The notes under the pieces: generated by a model | The model's input: only the letters and a program-made list of their open reading frames with translations | Databases searched by the model: none | What the model was told of the DNA's origin: nothing | Shown here: one piece after another, positions 8,312 through 17,367 of the stretch | Numbering within the stretch: position 1 is the first letter of the stretch | How the letters are laid out: each line of letters begins with the position of its first letter | Assembly (NCBI GenBank): GCA_018241405.1 | Contig: JAFEDY010000014.1 | Coordinates: 1-64,000, forward strand | DNA: 64,000 nt | Direction: 5' to 3' | Source: Pseudomonadota bacterium | GTDB taxonomy: Bacteria; Pseudomonadota; Gammaproteobacteria; Burkholderiales; Burkholderiaceae_C | Translations under genes and position numbers: made by a program

Positions 8312-9016
8312 ATGTTCACAGGCATCGTCCAGGCCACGGCCGCCATCGCCGCCATCGAGGATCGCGCAGGCCTGCGCAGCTTCAGCATCGACTTTCCCGC
8401 GGGCTTCTGCCAGGACATCGCCATCGGCGCGAGCGTGGCCGTCGATGGCGTGTGCCTGACGGTGACCGAAATCGTCTCGTCCACGCGCGCCCGGTTCGAT
8501 GTGATGCTGCAAAGCCTCAATATCACCACCCTGGGCCGCTATGGCGTGGGCGCGCGCGTGAACGTGGAGCGCGCTGCCAAGGAGGGCGCCGAGATCGGCG
8601 GCCATCCGCTGTCGGGCCACATCGACTTCACCGGTACCCTGGCCGAGCGGCGCGAGCTGGAGAACAACCTGGTCTGGCGCGTGGCCGTGCCCGAGCCGTT
8701 TCGCCGCTATGTCTTTGCCAAGGGCTACATCGCCATCCATGGCGCGAGCCTCACGGTGGCCGAGGTGAACCGCGCCGAAGGCTGGTTCGAGGTCTGGCTC
8801 ATCCCCGAGACGCGCCGCGCCACGGTGTTCGAGGCCGTGGCCGTGGGCGACCTGCTGAACATCGAGATCGAGCGCAGCACCCAGGTGGTGGTGGACACCG
8901 TGCGCGAGGCCGTGCACGAGAGCCTGGGCCGCCTGCAGCCCGTGCTGGAGGCCCTGCTCAAGGAAAAGGGCTTGTCGCTGGACGATTACCTGTCGCGCCC
9001 GCAATTGCCGCAGTGA
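8312..9016 (+). CDS. ribE: Riboflavin synthase alpha-subunit-like protein
   Basis: Riboflavin synthase dismutates two 6,7-dimethyl-8-ribityllumazine molecules to riboflavin. The start MFTGIVQ is the canonical N-terminus. Two lumazine-binding barrels follow, with VAVDGVCLTVTE and GGHPLSGHIDFTG in the first and YIAIHGASLTVAEV in the second. The length of 234 aa exceeds the usual 200-215, the excess being a charged C-terminal helix (ALLKEKGLSLDDYL). It stands outside a rib operon and I see no FMN riboswitch upstream. It may therefore be a second paralogue; the gene symbol is given by family only. Confidence 0.82.
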   Translation: MFTGIVQATAAIAAIEDRAGLRSFSIDFPAGFCQDIAIGASVAVDGVCLTVTEIVSSTRARFDVMLQSLNITTLGRYGVGARVNVERAAKEGAEIGGHPLSGHIDFTGTLAERRELENNLVWRVAVPEPFRRYVFAKGYIAIHGASLTVAEVNRAEGWFEVWLIPETRRATVFEAVAVGDLLNIEIERSTQVVVDTVREAVHESLGRLQPVLEALLKEKGLSLDDYLSRPQLPQ

Positions 9017-9037
9017 TGCCGGCCCTGCGCCGCCTGA

Positions 9038-9880
9038 TCAGCGCTGCGCCGCGGGCTGCGCGGGCGGCTCCAGCCCGGTTCCCCGCACGATCGATGCCGC
9101 GGCGGGCGAGGCCAGGTAGCGGATAAACTGGCGCGCGCCCTCGGGGTTGGGCGCATCGGTCAGCACGCCGGCCGAGAAGAACACGCGCTGCTGCACCTCC
9201 TCGGGCAGGGGACCCAGGTACTCCAGCTCGGTGAAGGGCAGCAGTTCGCTGGCCTGCTGAAAGCCGATCTCCGCGTCGCCGCGCGCCACCACCGCGCCCA
9301 CGCGCTCGCTCAGAATGCGCTTGGCCTTGGACGCGATCTGCCCGTTCACATCGAGCGTGGGGAACACCTCGGCGGCGAGGTAGGTGCCGCTGGCGCTGGC
9401 CGAATAGGCAATCGACTTGGCCTGTAGCAGGGTGTTCTTCAATGCAGCCACAGTGCTGATGTCCGGCTTGGGCGAGCCTTTGCGGACCGCGGCGGCGATC
9501 ACCGAGCGGCCCAGGTCCACGCGGCTGCCGGGCACGACCTTGCCTTCCTTGACCAGCTTGTCCAGGGCCGAATCGGCCAGGATCACAACGTCAAAGCGCT
9601 CGCCGCGTGCCAATCGGCTGGGAATGGCGTCGGGGGCATTGCCCATCGATGCGCCGTAGGCGCTCACCACCGTGCGCCCGCTGGCCTCCTGGTACAGCGG
9701 CGCCAGCACCTTGTAGGCCGCGGTAAAGCCGCCGGAGCTGACCACGCGCACCTCGGCAGCTGGGGCGGCCTGTGCCATCTGCGGTTGCGGCGCAGTGGTG
9801 CAGGCACCGAGCGCCGCCAGCGCGGCCACCGCCGTGGTGAGCCACGCGCGGCGGCTCAGGTTTGGATTCGTTGTGGGCAT
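9038..9880 (-). CDS. Periplasmic substrate-binding lipoprotein, ModA-like (PBP type 2)
   Basis: A 280-aa binding protein. The N-terminus has twin arginines (SRRAW), a hydrophobic stretch and a lipobox-like LGAC, so it is probably a lipoprotein. The body resembles molybdate-type binding proteins: VVSSGGFTAAYKVLAPLYQ at the start of the domain, GERFDVVILADSALDKL, and the C-terminal family end FIRYLASPAAASIVRGTGLEP. No permease or ATPase gene adjoins it. The ligand is therefore unknown; the oxyanion specificity is inferred only from family resemblance. Confidence 0.8.
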   Translation of the reverse strand: MPTTNPNLSRRAWLTTAVAALAALGACTTAPQPQMAQAAPAAEVRVVSSGGFTAAYKVLAPLYQEASGRTVVSAYGASMGNAPDAIPSRLARGERFDVVILADSALDKLVKEGKVVPGSRVDLGRSVIAAAVRKGSPKPDISTVAALKNTLLQAKSIAYSASASGTYLAAEVFPTLDVNGQIASKAKRILSERVGAVVARGDAEIGFQQASELLPFTELEYLGPLPEEVQQRVFFSAGVLTDAPNPEGARQFIRYLASPAAASIVRGTGLEPPAQPAAQR

Positions 9881-10110
9881 GCCTTGTCTCCTGGGTTGTT
9901 GTCAGCGGCCCTGGCGGCCGCGGCGAAATCCACGGTGCACTGACGCTCGTGAATGATGGTAGTCCACGGAGCGTGACGCGCTATTTGTCTGCTTCTATCA
10001 CTATGAATAATGAAGCATCTTGCGCTTTGTGGGTGGGCCTTTGGCGCCGTCTATCCCGTTTTACATCGGCTGACGTCCAGCCTTCGCCCCGGCTGGCGAT
10101 AATCGCCGCC

Positions 10111-10596
10111 ATGCCAAACCGCTGGAAACCCAACGTCACCGTGGCCGCCATTGTCGAGCGCGAGGGGCGTTTTCTGCTCATTGAAGAGAACACCGCGGAT
10201 GGGCTGCGGCTGAACAACCCCGCGGGCCACCTCGATCCGGGCGAGTCACCCATAGCCGCCTGCACGCGCGAGACGCTGGAGGAGGCCGGCTACGACTTCG
10301 AGCCCACCGCCCTGGTGGGCGTGTACCTGAACCGCTTCAGGCGCACGCGCACCGGCGACGACATCACCTACCTGCGCCTTGCCTTCGCCGGCAACCTGGG
10401 TGCGCACCACGCCTGGCGTGCGCTGGACGACGGCATCGTGCGCACCGTGTGGCTGACGCCCGAAGAACTGCGCAGCTGCCGCGCACGCCACCGCAGCCCG
10501 CTGGTGATGCGCTGCGTGGAGGACTACCTGGCCGGCCGGCGCGCGCCGCTGGAGTTGATCCACACCGACGCGAGCGTGCTGCAGGCGCCGCTCTGA
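10111..10596 (+). CDS. nudJ: NudJ-type Nudix phosphatase
   Basis: A 161-aa Nudix hydrolase acting on nucleoside di/triphosphates or thiamin/HMP pyrophosphates, as NudJ (YmfB) does in E. coli. The Nudix box is intact: GHLDPGESPIAACTRETLEEAG, with R53, E54, E57, E58 and G60. The start WKPNVTVAAIVEREGRFLLIEE and the LRSPLV-like end (RHRSPLVMRCVEDYL) match NudJ more than MutT. It lies upstream of mnmA as in many betaproteobacteria, but a GntP permease on the other strand separates the two. Confidence 0.9.
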   Translation: MPNRWKPNVTVAAIVEREGRFLLIEENTADGLRLNNPAGHLDPGESPIAACTRETLEEAGYDFEPTALVGVYLNRFRRTRTGDDITYLRLAFAGNLGAHHAWRALDDGIVRTVWLTPEELRSCRARHRSPLVMRCVEDYLAGRRAPLELIHTDASVLQAPL

Positions 10597-10632
10597 GCGT
10601 GCAGCGTGCATGATCCACGCGTATGCCATTGG

Positions 10633-12018
10633 TCAATGCGTGGAAACGGCTGCATCAAAAATCAGCACCATGACCAGGCCCACCACGGCCACGATGGATT
10701 GCACCACCGAGATGGTCTGCGTCGCCTCGCCCATGGTCATGCCGAAGGACTCCTTGACCATCCAGAAGCCGGCATGGTTGGCGTAGTTGAAGAACAGCGA
10801 GCCGCAGCCAATCGACAGGGCCAGCAGCGGCAGGTTCAGGCTGGGGTCGGCTCCCGCCAGCGGTGCCAGCAGTCCCGCCGCACCCACGATGCCGACGGTG
10901 GCCGAGCCGGTGGAGACCGACAGCAGCATGGCGATCAGCCAGCCCAGGATCAGCGGCGGGAAGGCAAATTGATGCGTCAGGTGCACGATGGCGTCGCCGA
11001 CCTTGGCGCTGGTCAGCATCTGCTGGAAGGCGCCGCCGCCGGCAATGATCATGATGATGGAGGCAATCGGCTTGAGGCTCTTGCCCAGCGCCTCGCGCAG
11101 CCGCTCGGTATCGCCGCCGCGCGCGATCACCAGGGTCACGCTGGCAAACAGCACGCCCAGCAGCATGGCGATCAAGGGGTTGCCTAAAAAGCTGGCCACA
11201 TGCAGGGCCGGGCTGTCCTTGGGCAGCAGCATTTCGGCGACGGCATGGACCAGCATCAGGATCGCGGGCAGCAGGGCCGCCAGCACACCGAGCGCGATGC
11301 CGGGCGGCTGGGTAGTGCCGGCCTTTTCGGTGACGGTGAACTGGTCCAGCAGGGCTTGGTCGGGCCGGGTGCCCATGCGTGGCGCAATGAAGGCGCCATA
11401 CAGCGGCCCGCCGAGAACCATGGCCGGAATGGCTGCCAGAAAGCCGTACAGCATGGTGGGCCCCACCGTGGTCTTGAGCGTGGCGATGGCGGTCAACGGG
11501 CCTGGATGGGGCGGCACCATGCCATGCATGGCGGCCAGGGCCGAGATCACCGGAACGCCGACGTAGACATAGGCCGAGCCCTTGAAGCGCGCCTGGCCTT
11601 CGAGCTTGCGCGCCACGCTGAAGATGAGGGGCAGCATGACCACCAGCCCGACCTCGAAAAACATCGGGATGCCGACGATGAAGGCCACCAGCGTCATGGC
11701 CCAGGGGATCACGCGATCCGAGGCATGCTTCAGGATGGCCTCGGCGATCTGCTCCGTGATGCCTGCATCGGCCAGCACCTTGCCCAGCATGGCGCCCAGG
11801 GCAATGACGACGCCCACAGCCCCCAGCGTTTTGCCAGCGCCGTTGCTCAGCTGCCTGACGATGTTTGCCGGCTCCATGCCGGTGGCAAAGCCGACACCGA
11901 CCGAGACCACCAGCAGGGCCAGCAGCGGGTGCATCTTGAGGCGCGAGACGATGAGCGCGACCAGCAGCAACACACTGACCAGGGCGGTCAGCAACAGCTG
12001 TATGTCTAGAGAGGTCAT
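10633..12018 (-). CDS. GntP-family gluconate/organic-acid:H+ symporter
   Basis: A 461-aa inner-membrane permease with 12 or more hydrophobic segments. Characteristic GntP blocks include MHPLLALLVVSVGVGFATGM, MFFEVGLVVMLPLIF, GMVPPHPGPLTAI and LLSVSTGSATVGIVGAAGL. The family transports gluconate, idonate or related sugar acids; the exact substrate is not determinable. The start at 12018 (MTSLDIQLLLTAL) matches the family; a longer frame adds an unlikely Cys/His leader. No kinase or dehydratase gene lies beside it. Confidence 0.92.
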   Translation of the reverse strand: MTSLDIQLLLTALVSVLLLVALIVSRLKMHPLLALLVVSVGVGFATGMEPANIVRQLSNGAGKTLGAVGVVIALGAMLGKVLADAGITEQIAEAILKHASDRVIPWAMTLVAFIVGIPMFFEVGLVVMLPLIFSVARKLEGQARFKGSAYVYVGVPVISALAAMHGMVPPHPGPLTAIATLKTTVGPTMLYGFLAAIPAMVLGGPLYGAFIAPRMGTRPDQALLDQFTVTEKAGTTQPPGIALGVLAALLPAILMLVHAVAEMLLPKDSPALHVASFLGNPLIAMLLGVLFASVTLVIARGGDTERLREALGKSLKPIASIIMIIAGGGAFQQMLTSAKVGDAIVHLTHQFAFPPLILGWLIAMLLSVSTGSATVGIVGAAGLLAPLAGADPSLNLPLLALSIGCGSLFFNYANHAGFWMVKESFGMTMGEATQTISVVQSIVAVVGLVMVLIFDAAVSTH

Positions 12019-12197
12019 GGCTGAACCTTTGTTTTGGCTGGCTGCGCCGTTGTGAAACCCACATCCGGCCATGGAAGAGGGCTCAGTTTAGAAAGGCGCA
12101 AGCGCGCGGGCTGTAGGCTATTGCCGCAGTTCCATCGTCGCTATAGCCTGTTGACCCCATGCCCCGTCCCGCCTGGGCGGCCGGGGATAATCGCGCG

Positions 12198-13310
12198 ATG
12201 ACGAAACATCGCGTGGTGGTGGGCCTCTCAGGCGGCGTGGATTCCGCCGTCACGGCTCACCTTCTCAAGCAACAGGGCCACGAGGTGGTCGGCATCTTCA
12301 TGAAGAACTGGGAGGATGACGACGACAGTGAGTACTGCTCGTCCAACATCGACTTCGTGGACGCTGCCGCCGTGGCCGACGTGATCGGCATCGAGATCGA
12401 GCATGTGAACTTCGCCGCCGAGTACAAGGACCGCGTGTTCGCCGAGTTCCTGCGCGAATACCAGGCCGGGCGCACGCCCAACCCGGACGTCCTCTGTAAT
12501 GCCGAGATCAAGTTCAAGGCTTTCCTGGACCACGCCATGCGCCTGGGCGCCGAGAAGATCGCCACCGGCCATTACGCCCGTGTGCGCCAGAACCCGCAGA
12601 CGCGGCTGTTCGAGCTGCTCAAGGGCCTGGACCCGTCCAAGGACCAGAGCTACTTCCTGCACCGCCTGAACCAGGCCCAGCTGTCCAGGACGCTGTTCCC
12701 GGTGGGCGAGCTGCACAAGAGCGAGGTGCGCCGCATTGCGGCCGAGATCGGCCTGCCGAATGCGAAGAAGAAGGATTCGACCGGCATCTGCTTCATCGGC
12801 GAGCGGCCGTTCCGCGAGTTTTTGAACCGCTACATCAGCCACGCGCCCGGCCCCATCCTGGACGAGCGCGGGCGCAAGCTGGGCCGCCATGTGGGCCTGT
12901 CGTTCTACACGCTGGGCCAGCGCCAGGGCTTAGGGATAGGCGGCGTGAAGGACAAGGGCGCGCCGCGCGGCGGCGGCGAGCACGCGCCGTGGTTCGTGGC
13001 GCGCAAGGAGCTGGAGTCCAACACCCTGCGCGTGGTGCAGGGCCATGACCACCCCTGGCTGCTGTCGCACCGCCTCACGGCGCAGGATGCGAGCTGGATC
13101 GCCGGCCACCCGCCCGCCCCGGGCGCCTGCGCCGCCAAGACACGCTACCGCCAGCAGGATGCCGCCTGCACCGTGCTGGCGGCGCAGGGCGAGTCGTTCG
13201 GCCTGCAGTTCCCCGAGGCCCAGTGGGCCGTGACGCCCGGCCAGTCCGCCGTGCTGTACGACGGCGAGGTCTGCCTGGGCGGTGGCGTGATTGCCACGGT
13301 GGATGGCTGA
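12198..13310 (+). CDS. mnmA: tRNA-specific 2-thiouridylase MnmA
   Basis: MnmA makes s2U34 in tRNAs for Lys, Glu and Gln, using ATP and sulfur relayed from cysteine desulfurase. The protein has 370 aa. The PP-loop SGGVDS is at residues 11-16. The catalytic cysteines are C100 ([12 protein letters not shown]) and C198 ([11 protein letters not shown]). The start at 12198 places [16 protein letters not shown] at the N-terminus as in the family. It is monocistronic here, with a GC hairpin at 13356-13377 downstream. Confidence 0.97.
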   Translation: MTKHRVVVGLSGGVDSAVTAHLLKQQGHEVVGIFMKNWEDDDDSEYCSSNIDFVDAAAVADVIGIEIEHVNFAAEYKDRVFAEFLREYQAGRTPNPDVLCNAEIKFKAFLDHAMRLGAEKIATGHYARVRQNPQTRLFELLKGLDPSKDQSYFLHRLNQAQLSRTLFPVGELHKSEVRRIAAEIGLPNAKKKDSTGICFIGERPFREFLNRYISHAPGPILDERGRKLGRHVGLSFYTLGQRQGLGIGGVKDKGAPRGGGEHAPWFVARKELESNTLRVVQGHDHPWLLSHRLTAQDASWIAGHPPAPGACAAKTRYRQQDAACTVLAAQGESFGLQFPEAQWAVTPGQSAVLYDGEVCLGGGVIATVDG

Positions 13311-13355
13311 AACCCCTGGCCGGGGGCCCGGGCGGCATCCGTAGATACCCGAAGC

Positions 13356-13377
13356 ACCCGGGCGCTGCGGCCCGGGT
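13356..13377 (+). terminator. Hairpin downstream of mnmA
   Basis: ACCCGGGC (13356-13363) and GCCCGGGT (13370-13377) form a perfect 8-bp stem with a 6-nt loop. The following CTTGCT is a weak T-tract, so termination is plausible but not certain. Confidence 0.5.
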
Positions 13378-13538
13378 CTTGCTATGGTGTGAAATTGATT
13401 CAGCGTCGGCAGCCGGATTTTTCACGCCGCAACCGGGATCGGCTTTCTACAGTCTCACCCGCGCCGCGCCAGCCCGATCCCCCAATGCCGGACGTGCAGG
13501 CGTTTTTCAACCGGTACAACAACTACGGAGCACAGGCT

Positions 13539-15200
13539 ATGGTCTGGCAACAAATCTACGATCCACTGGGCAACATGGTCATCTCCACCGCACTGGCCGC
13601 CGTGCCGGTGGTGGTCATGCTCGCGGCCCTGGGCTTTTTCCACATCAAGGCGCATATCGCCGCCGGCATGGGCCTGCTGGCGGCGCTGCTGGTGGCCATC
13701 TTCGTCTACGGCATGCCGGCCGACATGGCGGGGCGCGCGGCGCTGCTGGGCGGCTTCACGGGCCTGCTGCCGATCGGCTGGATCGTGCTCAACATCATCT
13801 TCCTGCACCAGCTGACCGAGCAGAACGGCAGCTTCGCCGTGCTGCAGGATTCGCTCTCGGGCATCACCGAAGACCGGCGCATCCAGCTCTTGCTGATCGC
13901 CTTCTGCTTTGGCGCCTTCTTCGAGGGCGCGGCGGGCTTTGGCACGCCGGTGGCGGTGACGGCGGCCATCCTCATCGGCCTGGGCTTTTCGCCGCTGGCG
14001 GCCTCGGGTCTGTCCCTGATCGCGAACACCGCGCCCGTGGCCTTCGGCGCGCTCGGCACGCCGGTGATCACGCTGGCCAAGGTGCACGGCTACGACCTGA
14101 TGGAGGTCACGGCCATGATCGGCCGCCAGCTGCCGTTCTTCTCGCTCATGGTGCCGTTCTGGCTCATCTGGGCCTTTGCCGGGCGCAAGGGCATGATGGA
14201 AATCTGGCCCGCCATCCTGGTGACGGGCGTGTCGTTTGCGATTCCGCAGTACCTCGTGTCCAACTACATCGGGCCCGAGCTGGTGGACATCATCGCCGCC
14301 ATCATCTCCATGGCCTGCCTGGTGGCCTTCCTGCGCGTGTGGAAGCCCAAGACCATCTGGACCTCGGCCTCGCTGCGCGGCCACGACGTGAGCGCGCATG
14401 AGGCCAAGCCGCCCAAGCCCGTCACGCGCCACAGCACGCAGGCCCTGGTGGCGGCCTGGACGCCCTGGGTGATCCTGTCGGTGTTCGTCTTCATCTGGGG
14501 CCTGCCCTCGGTCAAGGCCTGGCTCAACGGCATCTTCGCGCCCGCCTTCCCCATGGAGGGCCTGCACCAGATGATCGAGAAGGTGCCGCCCGTGGTGCCC
14601 AAGCCCACCAAGGAGGGCGCCGTCTACACGCTGAACCTGCTGTCGGCCACCGGCACGGGCATTCTGCTGTCGGCCATCGTCAGCGCCTTCGTCATGAAGT
14701 ACAACCCGGTCGCGATCGTGCGCACCTTCTTCAAGACGCTGTGGCTGGTCAAGTATTCGCTGCTCACCATCGTGCTGATGTTGGCGCTGGGCACGCTGAC
14801 GCGCTACTCGGGCACCGACACCACGCTGGGCCTGGCCTTTGCCAACACCGGCGTGCTCTACCCCTTCTTCGGCACGCTGATGGGCTGGCTGGGTGTGGCG
14901 CTCACCGGTTCGGACACGGCGTCCAACGTGCTGTTCGGCGGCATGCAGAAGGTGGCGGCCGAGCAGCTGCACCTGTCGCCCAACCTGATGGGCGCGGCCA
15001 ACAGCTCGGGCGGCGTGATGGGCAAGATGATCGACGCGCAGTCCATCGTCGTGGCCTCCACCGCCACGCGCTGGTTCGACCACGAGGGCGACATCCTGCG
15101 CTACGTGTTCTTCCACTCCATCGCGCTGGCCTGCCTAGTGGGACTGTACGTGACCCTGCAGGCCTACGTCTGGCCGTTCTCGCTCATGGTGGTGCATTGA
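13539..15200 (+). CDS. lctP: L-lactate/glycolate permease, LctP family
   Basis: A 553-aa inner-membrane permease that takes up L-lactate, D-lactate or glycolate with protons. The blocks FEGAAGFGTPVAVTAAIL, NTAPVAFGALGTPVITLA, RYSGTDTTLGLAF and LTGSDTASNVLFGGMQ are family signatures, spread over about 12-14 membrane segments. The start at 13539 (MVWQQIYDPLGNMV) has GGAG at about 13527 and gives the usual length; upstream in-frame ATGs would add an unrelated N-terminus. The gene is single, and no lactate dehydrogenase is next to it. Confidence 0.94.
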   Translation: MVWQQIYDPLGNMVISTALAAVPVVVMLAALGFFHIKAHIAAGMGLLAALLVAIFVYGMPADMAGRAALLGGFTGLLPIGWIVLNIIFLHQLTEQNGSFAVLQDSLSGITEDRRIQLLLIAFCFGAFFEGAAGFGTPVAVTAAILIGLGFSPLAASGLSLIANTAPVAFGALGTPVITLAKVHGYDLMEVTAMIGRQLPFFSLMVPFWLIWAFAGRKGMMEIWPAILVTGVSFAIPQYLVSNYIGPELVDIIAAIISMACLVAFLRVWKPKTIWTSASLRGHDVSAHEAKPPKPVTRHSTQALVAAWTPWVILSVFVFIWGLPSVKAWLNGIFAPAFPMEGLHQMIEKVPPVVPKPTKEGAVYTLNLLSATGTGILLSAIVSAFVMKYNPVAIVRTFFKTLWLVKYSLLTIVLMLALGTLTRYSGTDTTLGLAFANTGVLYPFFGTLMGWLGVALTGSDTASNVLFGGMQKVAAEQLHLSPNLMGAANSSGGVMGKMIDAQSIVVASTATRWFDHEGDILRYVFFHSIALACLVGLYVTLQAYVWPFSLMVVH

Positions 15201-15219
15201 CGATGTGACGGTTTTTGGC

Positions 15220-15265
15220 CGTCAGCGCTTGTCCATCAAGCGCTGGCAGCTATCACCACAATAGC
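15220..15265. repeat. Dispersed palindromic repeat, copy 1 (intergenic)
   Basis: CAGCGCTTG-TCCAT-CAAGCGCTG forms a perfect 9-bp stem. It is followed by GGCAGCTAT...ATAGC, another short inverted pair. The core GCGCTGGCAGCTATC (15240-15254) recurs exactly at 29576-29590, and its first 13 nt at 41029-41041. It looks like a REP-type element of this lineage. Confidence 0.7.
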
Positions 15266-15291
15266 AAACGGGCGCCCTGGGGCGCCCGTTT
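15266..15291. terminator. Bidirectional terminator between lctP and ssb
   Basis: AAACGGGCGCC (15266-15276) and GGCGCCCGTTT (15281-15291) form a perfect 11-bp stem with the loop CTGG. The gene-facing A/T ends serve both the rightward lctP and the leftward ssb. Confidence 0.85.
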
Positions 15292-15312
15292 CGCTTTGTG
15301 GGGGCAAGGGGA

Positions 15313-15840
15313 TCAGAACGGAATATCGTCGTCCATATCGTCGAAGCCCGATGCCGCGCGCGGCGGCTGGGCCACGGGGGCCGGGGCCGGCCGGGCTGCA
15401 GGCGGGGCTGCGGGGCGCTGTGCGGGCGCTGCGCGGCGCGGGGCCTCGTAGCCGTCGCCATAACCGCCATCGTCATAGCCACCACCCTGGCCGCCGCCGG
15501 CGCCCTGGCGGCTGCCCAGCATCTGCATGGTGTCGGCGCGGATTTCGGTGGAGTACTTCTCCACGCCGCTCTGGTCGGTCCACTTGCGCGTGCGCAAGCT
15601 GCCTTCCACATAGACCTGCGAGCCCTTGCGCAGGTACTGGCCCACGATCTCGGCCAGGCGGCCGTTGAAGACCACGCGGTGCCATTCGGTGGCTTCCTTG
15701 TTCTCGCCGGTGTTCTTGTCGCGCCAGCGGTCGGTGGTGGCGATGGTTACGTTGGCCACCTGGTCGCCGCTGGGGAAGGTGCGCATCTCGGGGTCGCGGC
15801 CGAGGTTGCCGACGATGATGACTTTGTTGACGGATGCCAT
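15313..15840 (-). CDS. ssb: Single-stranded DNA-binding protein
   Basis: SSB coats single-stranded DNA in replication, repair and recombination. The protein has 175 aa. The OB fold at residues 1-110 starts [19 protein letters not shown] and contains [13 protein letters not shown] and [16 protein letters not shown] Gly/Ala/Pro-rich linker follows, and the acidic tip DDMDDDIPF binds partner proteins. It stands in the common betaproteobacterial order ssb-MFS-uvrA. No LexA box of the CTGT-N8-ACAG type was seen nearby. Confidence 0.97.
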   Translation of the reverse strand: MASVNKVIIVGNLGRDPEMRTFPSGDQVANVTIATTDRWRDKNTGENKEATEWHRVVFNGRLAEIVGQYLRKGSQVYVEGSLRTRKWTDQSGVEKYSTEIRADTMQMLGSRQGAGGGQGGGYDDGGYGDGYEAPRRAAPAQRPAAPPAARPAPAPVAQPPRAASGFDDMDDDIPF

Positions 15841-15980
15841 GGGGAAAATCCTTTGTGCGTCAGCCCGGACGGCAGGGGAGGGTTTCCGGGCCAGATAAGC
15901 GAATCACACGGCCCCTGCGAGGCCGCAGGTGCGCAGCATAGCGACCTTGGGCGCCGGTGGCGCGCGGGGGGTGAAAAAAA

Positions 15981-17216
15981 TCAGTGCCCGCTGCGCCCCA
16001 CGGGTTTGAGCGGCCAGGTCACCACCAGCCACAGCAGGGCGAGCAGCGCCGTGGCGGCAAACAGCCCGCCCGGCCCCGCCCATTTGGCCAGCGCCCCGCC
16101 CAGCGCGCCGCCGGCAAACAGGCCCAGCGACTGTAGCGTGTTGTAGGCGCCCAGCGCCGCGCCGCGCAGATTGGCCGGCGCCATGCGCGACACCAGGCTG
16201 GGCTGGGTCGCCTCCAGCATGTTGAAACCGCAGAAAAAGACAAAAAGCAGCCCGCCCAGTAGCCAGACCGTGGGCTGCACACCATCTGCCACCAACAGGC
16301 CCAGCGCGGCCTGCACCAGCGCAATCAGGCCGATAGACAGCAGCAGCGCGGCGCGCAGCTTGCCGCGCCGCTCCATCGCAAACAGGCCGCCCATGGCGAT
16401 GACCGACAGCACCAGCGCCGGCAGGTAGGCATGCCAGTGCGCGTCCTTCGGTAACCCGGCCTGCACCAGCATGGCGGGCACGGCCACCCACATGGCCATT
16501 TGAATCGTATGCAGGGCGAATACGCCCAGGTTCAGGCGCAGCAGATCGGCATGGCTCCAGACATCGGACAGGCGGCCGCGCGGCGCGTCGGCGTGGTGGC
16601 GCGTCTCGGGCGGCACCACCCACAGGATCAGCGCCACGCCGCCCAGCGCCAGCACCAGGGTCAGCGTGAACAGGCCCGACAGGCCGACATAGGCCGTGAG
16701 CAGCGGCGCCAGCACCAGGGCGACGGCAAACATCAGGCCGATGCTGATGCCCACCAGCGCCATGGCCTTGGTGCGCACGGCATCGCGCGTCTGGTCGGCC
16801 AGCAGCGCGGTGACGGCCGCCGACACCGCGCCCGCACCCTGCAGCGCCCGGCCCAGCAGCAGGCCCATGACCGAGTCCGCCAGCGCCGCCACCAGGCTGC
16901 CCGCGGCAAACACCAGCAGGCCCAGGGCGATGACGCGTTTGCGCCCGAAGCGGTCGGACGCCATGCCCAGCGGCAGCTGAAAGAACGCCTGCGTCAGCCC
17001 ATACATGCCCATGGCCAGGCCCACCATCGCGGGGTCGTCGCCGCCGGCGTACTTGCGCGCCTCCAGCATGAACACGGGCAGCACCAGGAACAGCCCCAGC
17101 ATGCGCATGGCAAAAATAGCCGCCAGGCCGATGCTGGAGCGGCGCTCCAGCGCCGTCATGCGCGAGGCGGGGGCCGTGGTGGCGGGGGATGAGGTGGGGG
17201 TGGTGGTGTCCGACAC
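15981..17216 (-). CDS. MFS transporter, YajR-like drug/solute exporter family
   Basis: A 411-aa major-facilitator protein with 12 hydrophobic segments. The MFS loop motif is in [19 protein letters not shown], and [20 protein letters not shown] resembles drug-exporter motif C. The short N-terminal tail is Thr/Ser/Pro-rich. The gene is divergent from uvrA and upstream of ssb, a conserved neighbourhood that does not reveal its substrate. Confidence 0.9.
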   Translation of the reverse strand: MSDTTTPTSSPATTAPASRMTALERRSSIGLAAIFAMRMLGLFLVLPVFMLEARKYAGGDDPAMVGLAMGMYGLTQAFFQLPLGMASDRFGRKRVIALGLLVFAAGSLVAALADSVMGLLLGRALQGAGAVSAAVTALLADQTRDAVRTKAMALVGISIGLMFAVALVLAPLLTAYVGLSGLFTLTLVLALGGVALILWVVPPETRHHADAPRGRLSDVWSHADLLRLNLGVFALHTIQMAMWVAVPAMLVQAGLPKDAHWHAYLPALVLSVIAMGGLFAMERRGKLRAALLLSIGLIALVQAALGLLVADGVQPTVWLLGGLLFVFFCGFNMLEATQPSLVSRMAPANLRGAALGAYNTLQSLGLFAGGALGGALAKWAGPGGLFAATALLALLWLVVTWPLKPVGRSGH

Positions 17217-17367
17217 GGCGGCAATCGGTGCTCAGGCAAAACCCGCATTGTGGCGCAGTGTCGGTTTCCCTGGCCCCGGCGGGCCCTCCAACGGCTGCCG
17301 CGGGCGGACCCCAAGCCCAGGCACCGCTGTCCTATCATGGTGGGTTTTCTTCGAGCACCCCCCAGCG

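Noticed and set aside
13455..15116. A 553-codon minus-strand frame
   Set aside because: It is antisense to lctP, whose permease motifs are complete; the composition is the same His/Gln/Arg-rich shadow type.
15841..17367. LexA box near ssb or uvrA
   Set aside because: No CTGT-N8-ACAG pattern was seen in either promoter region.
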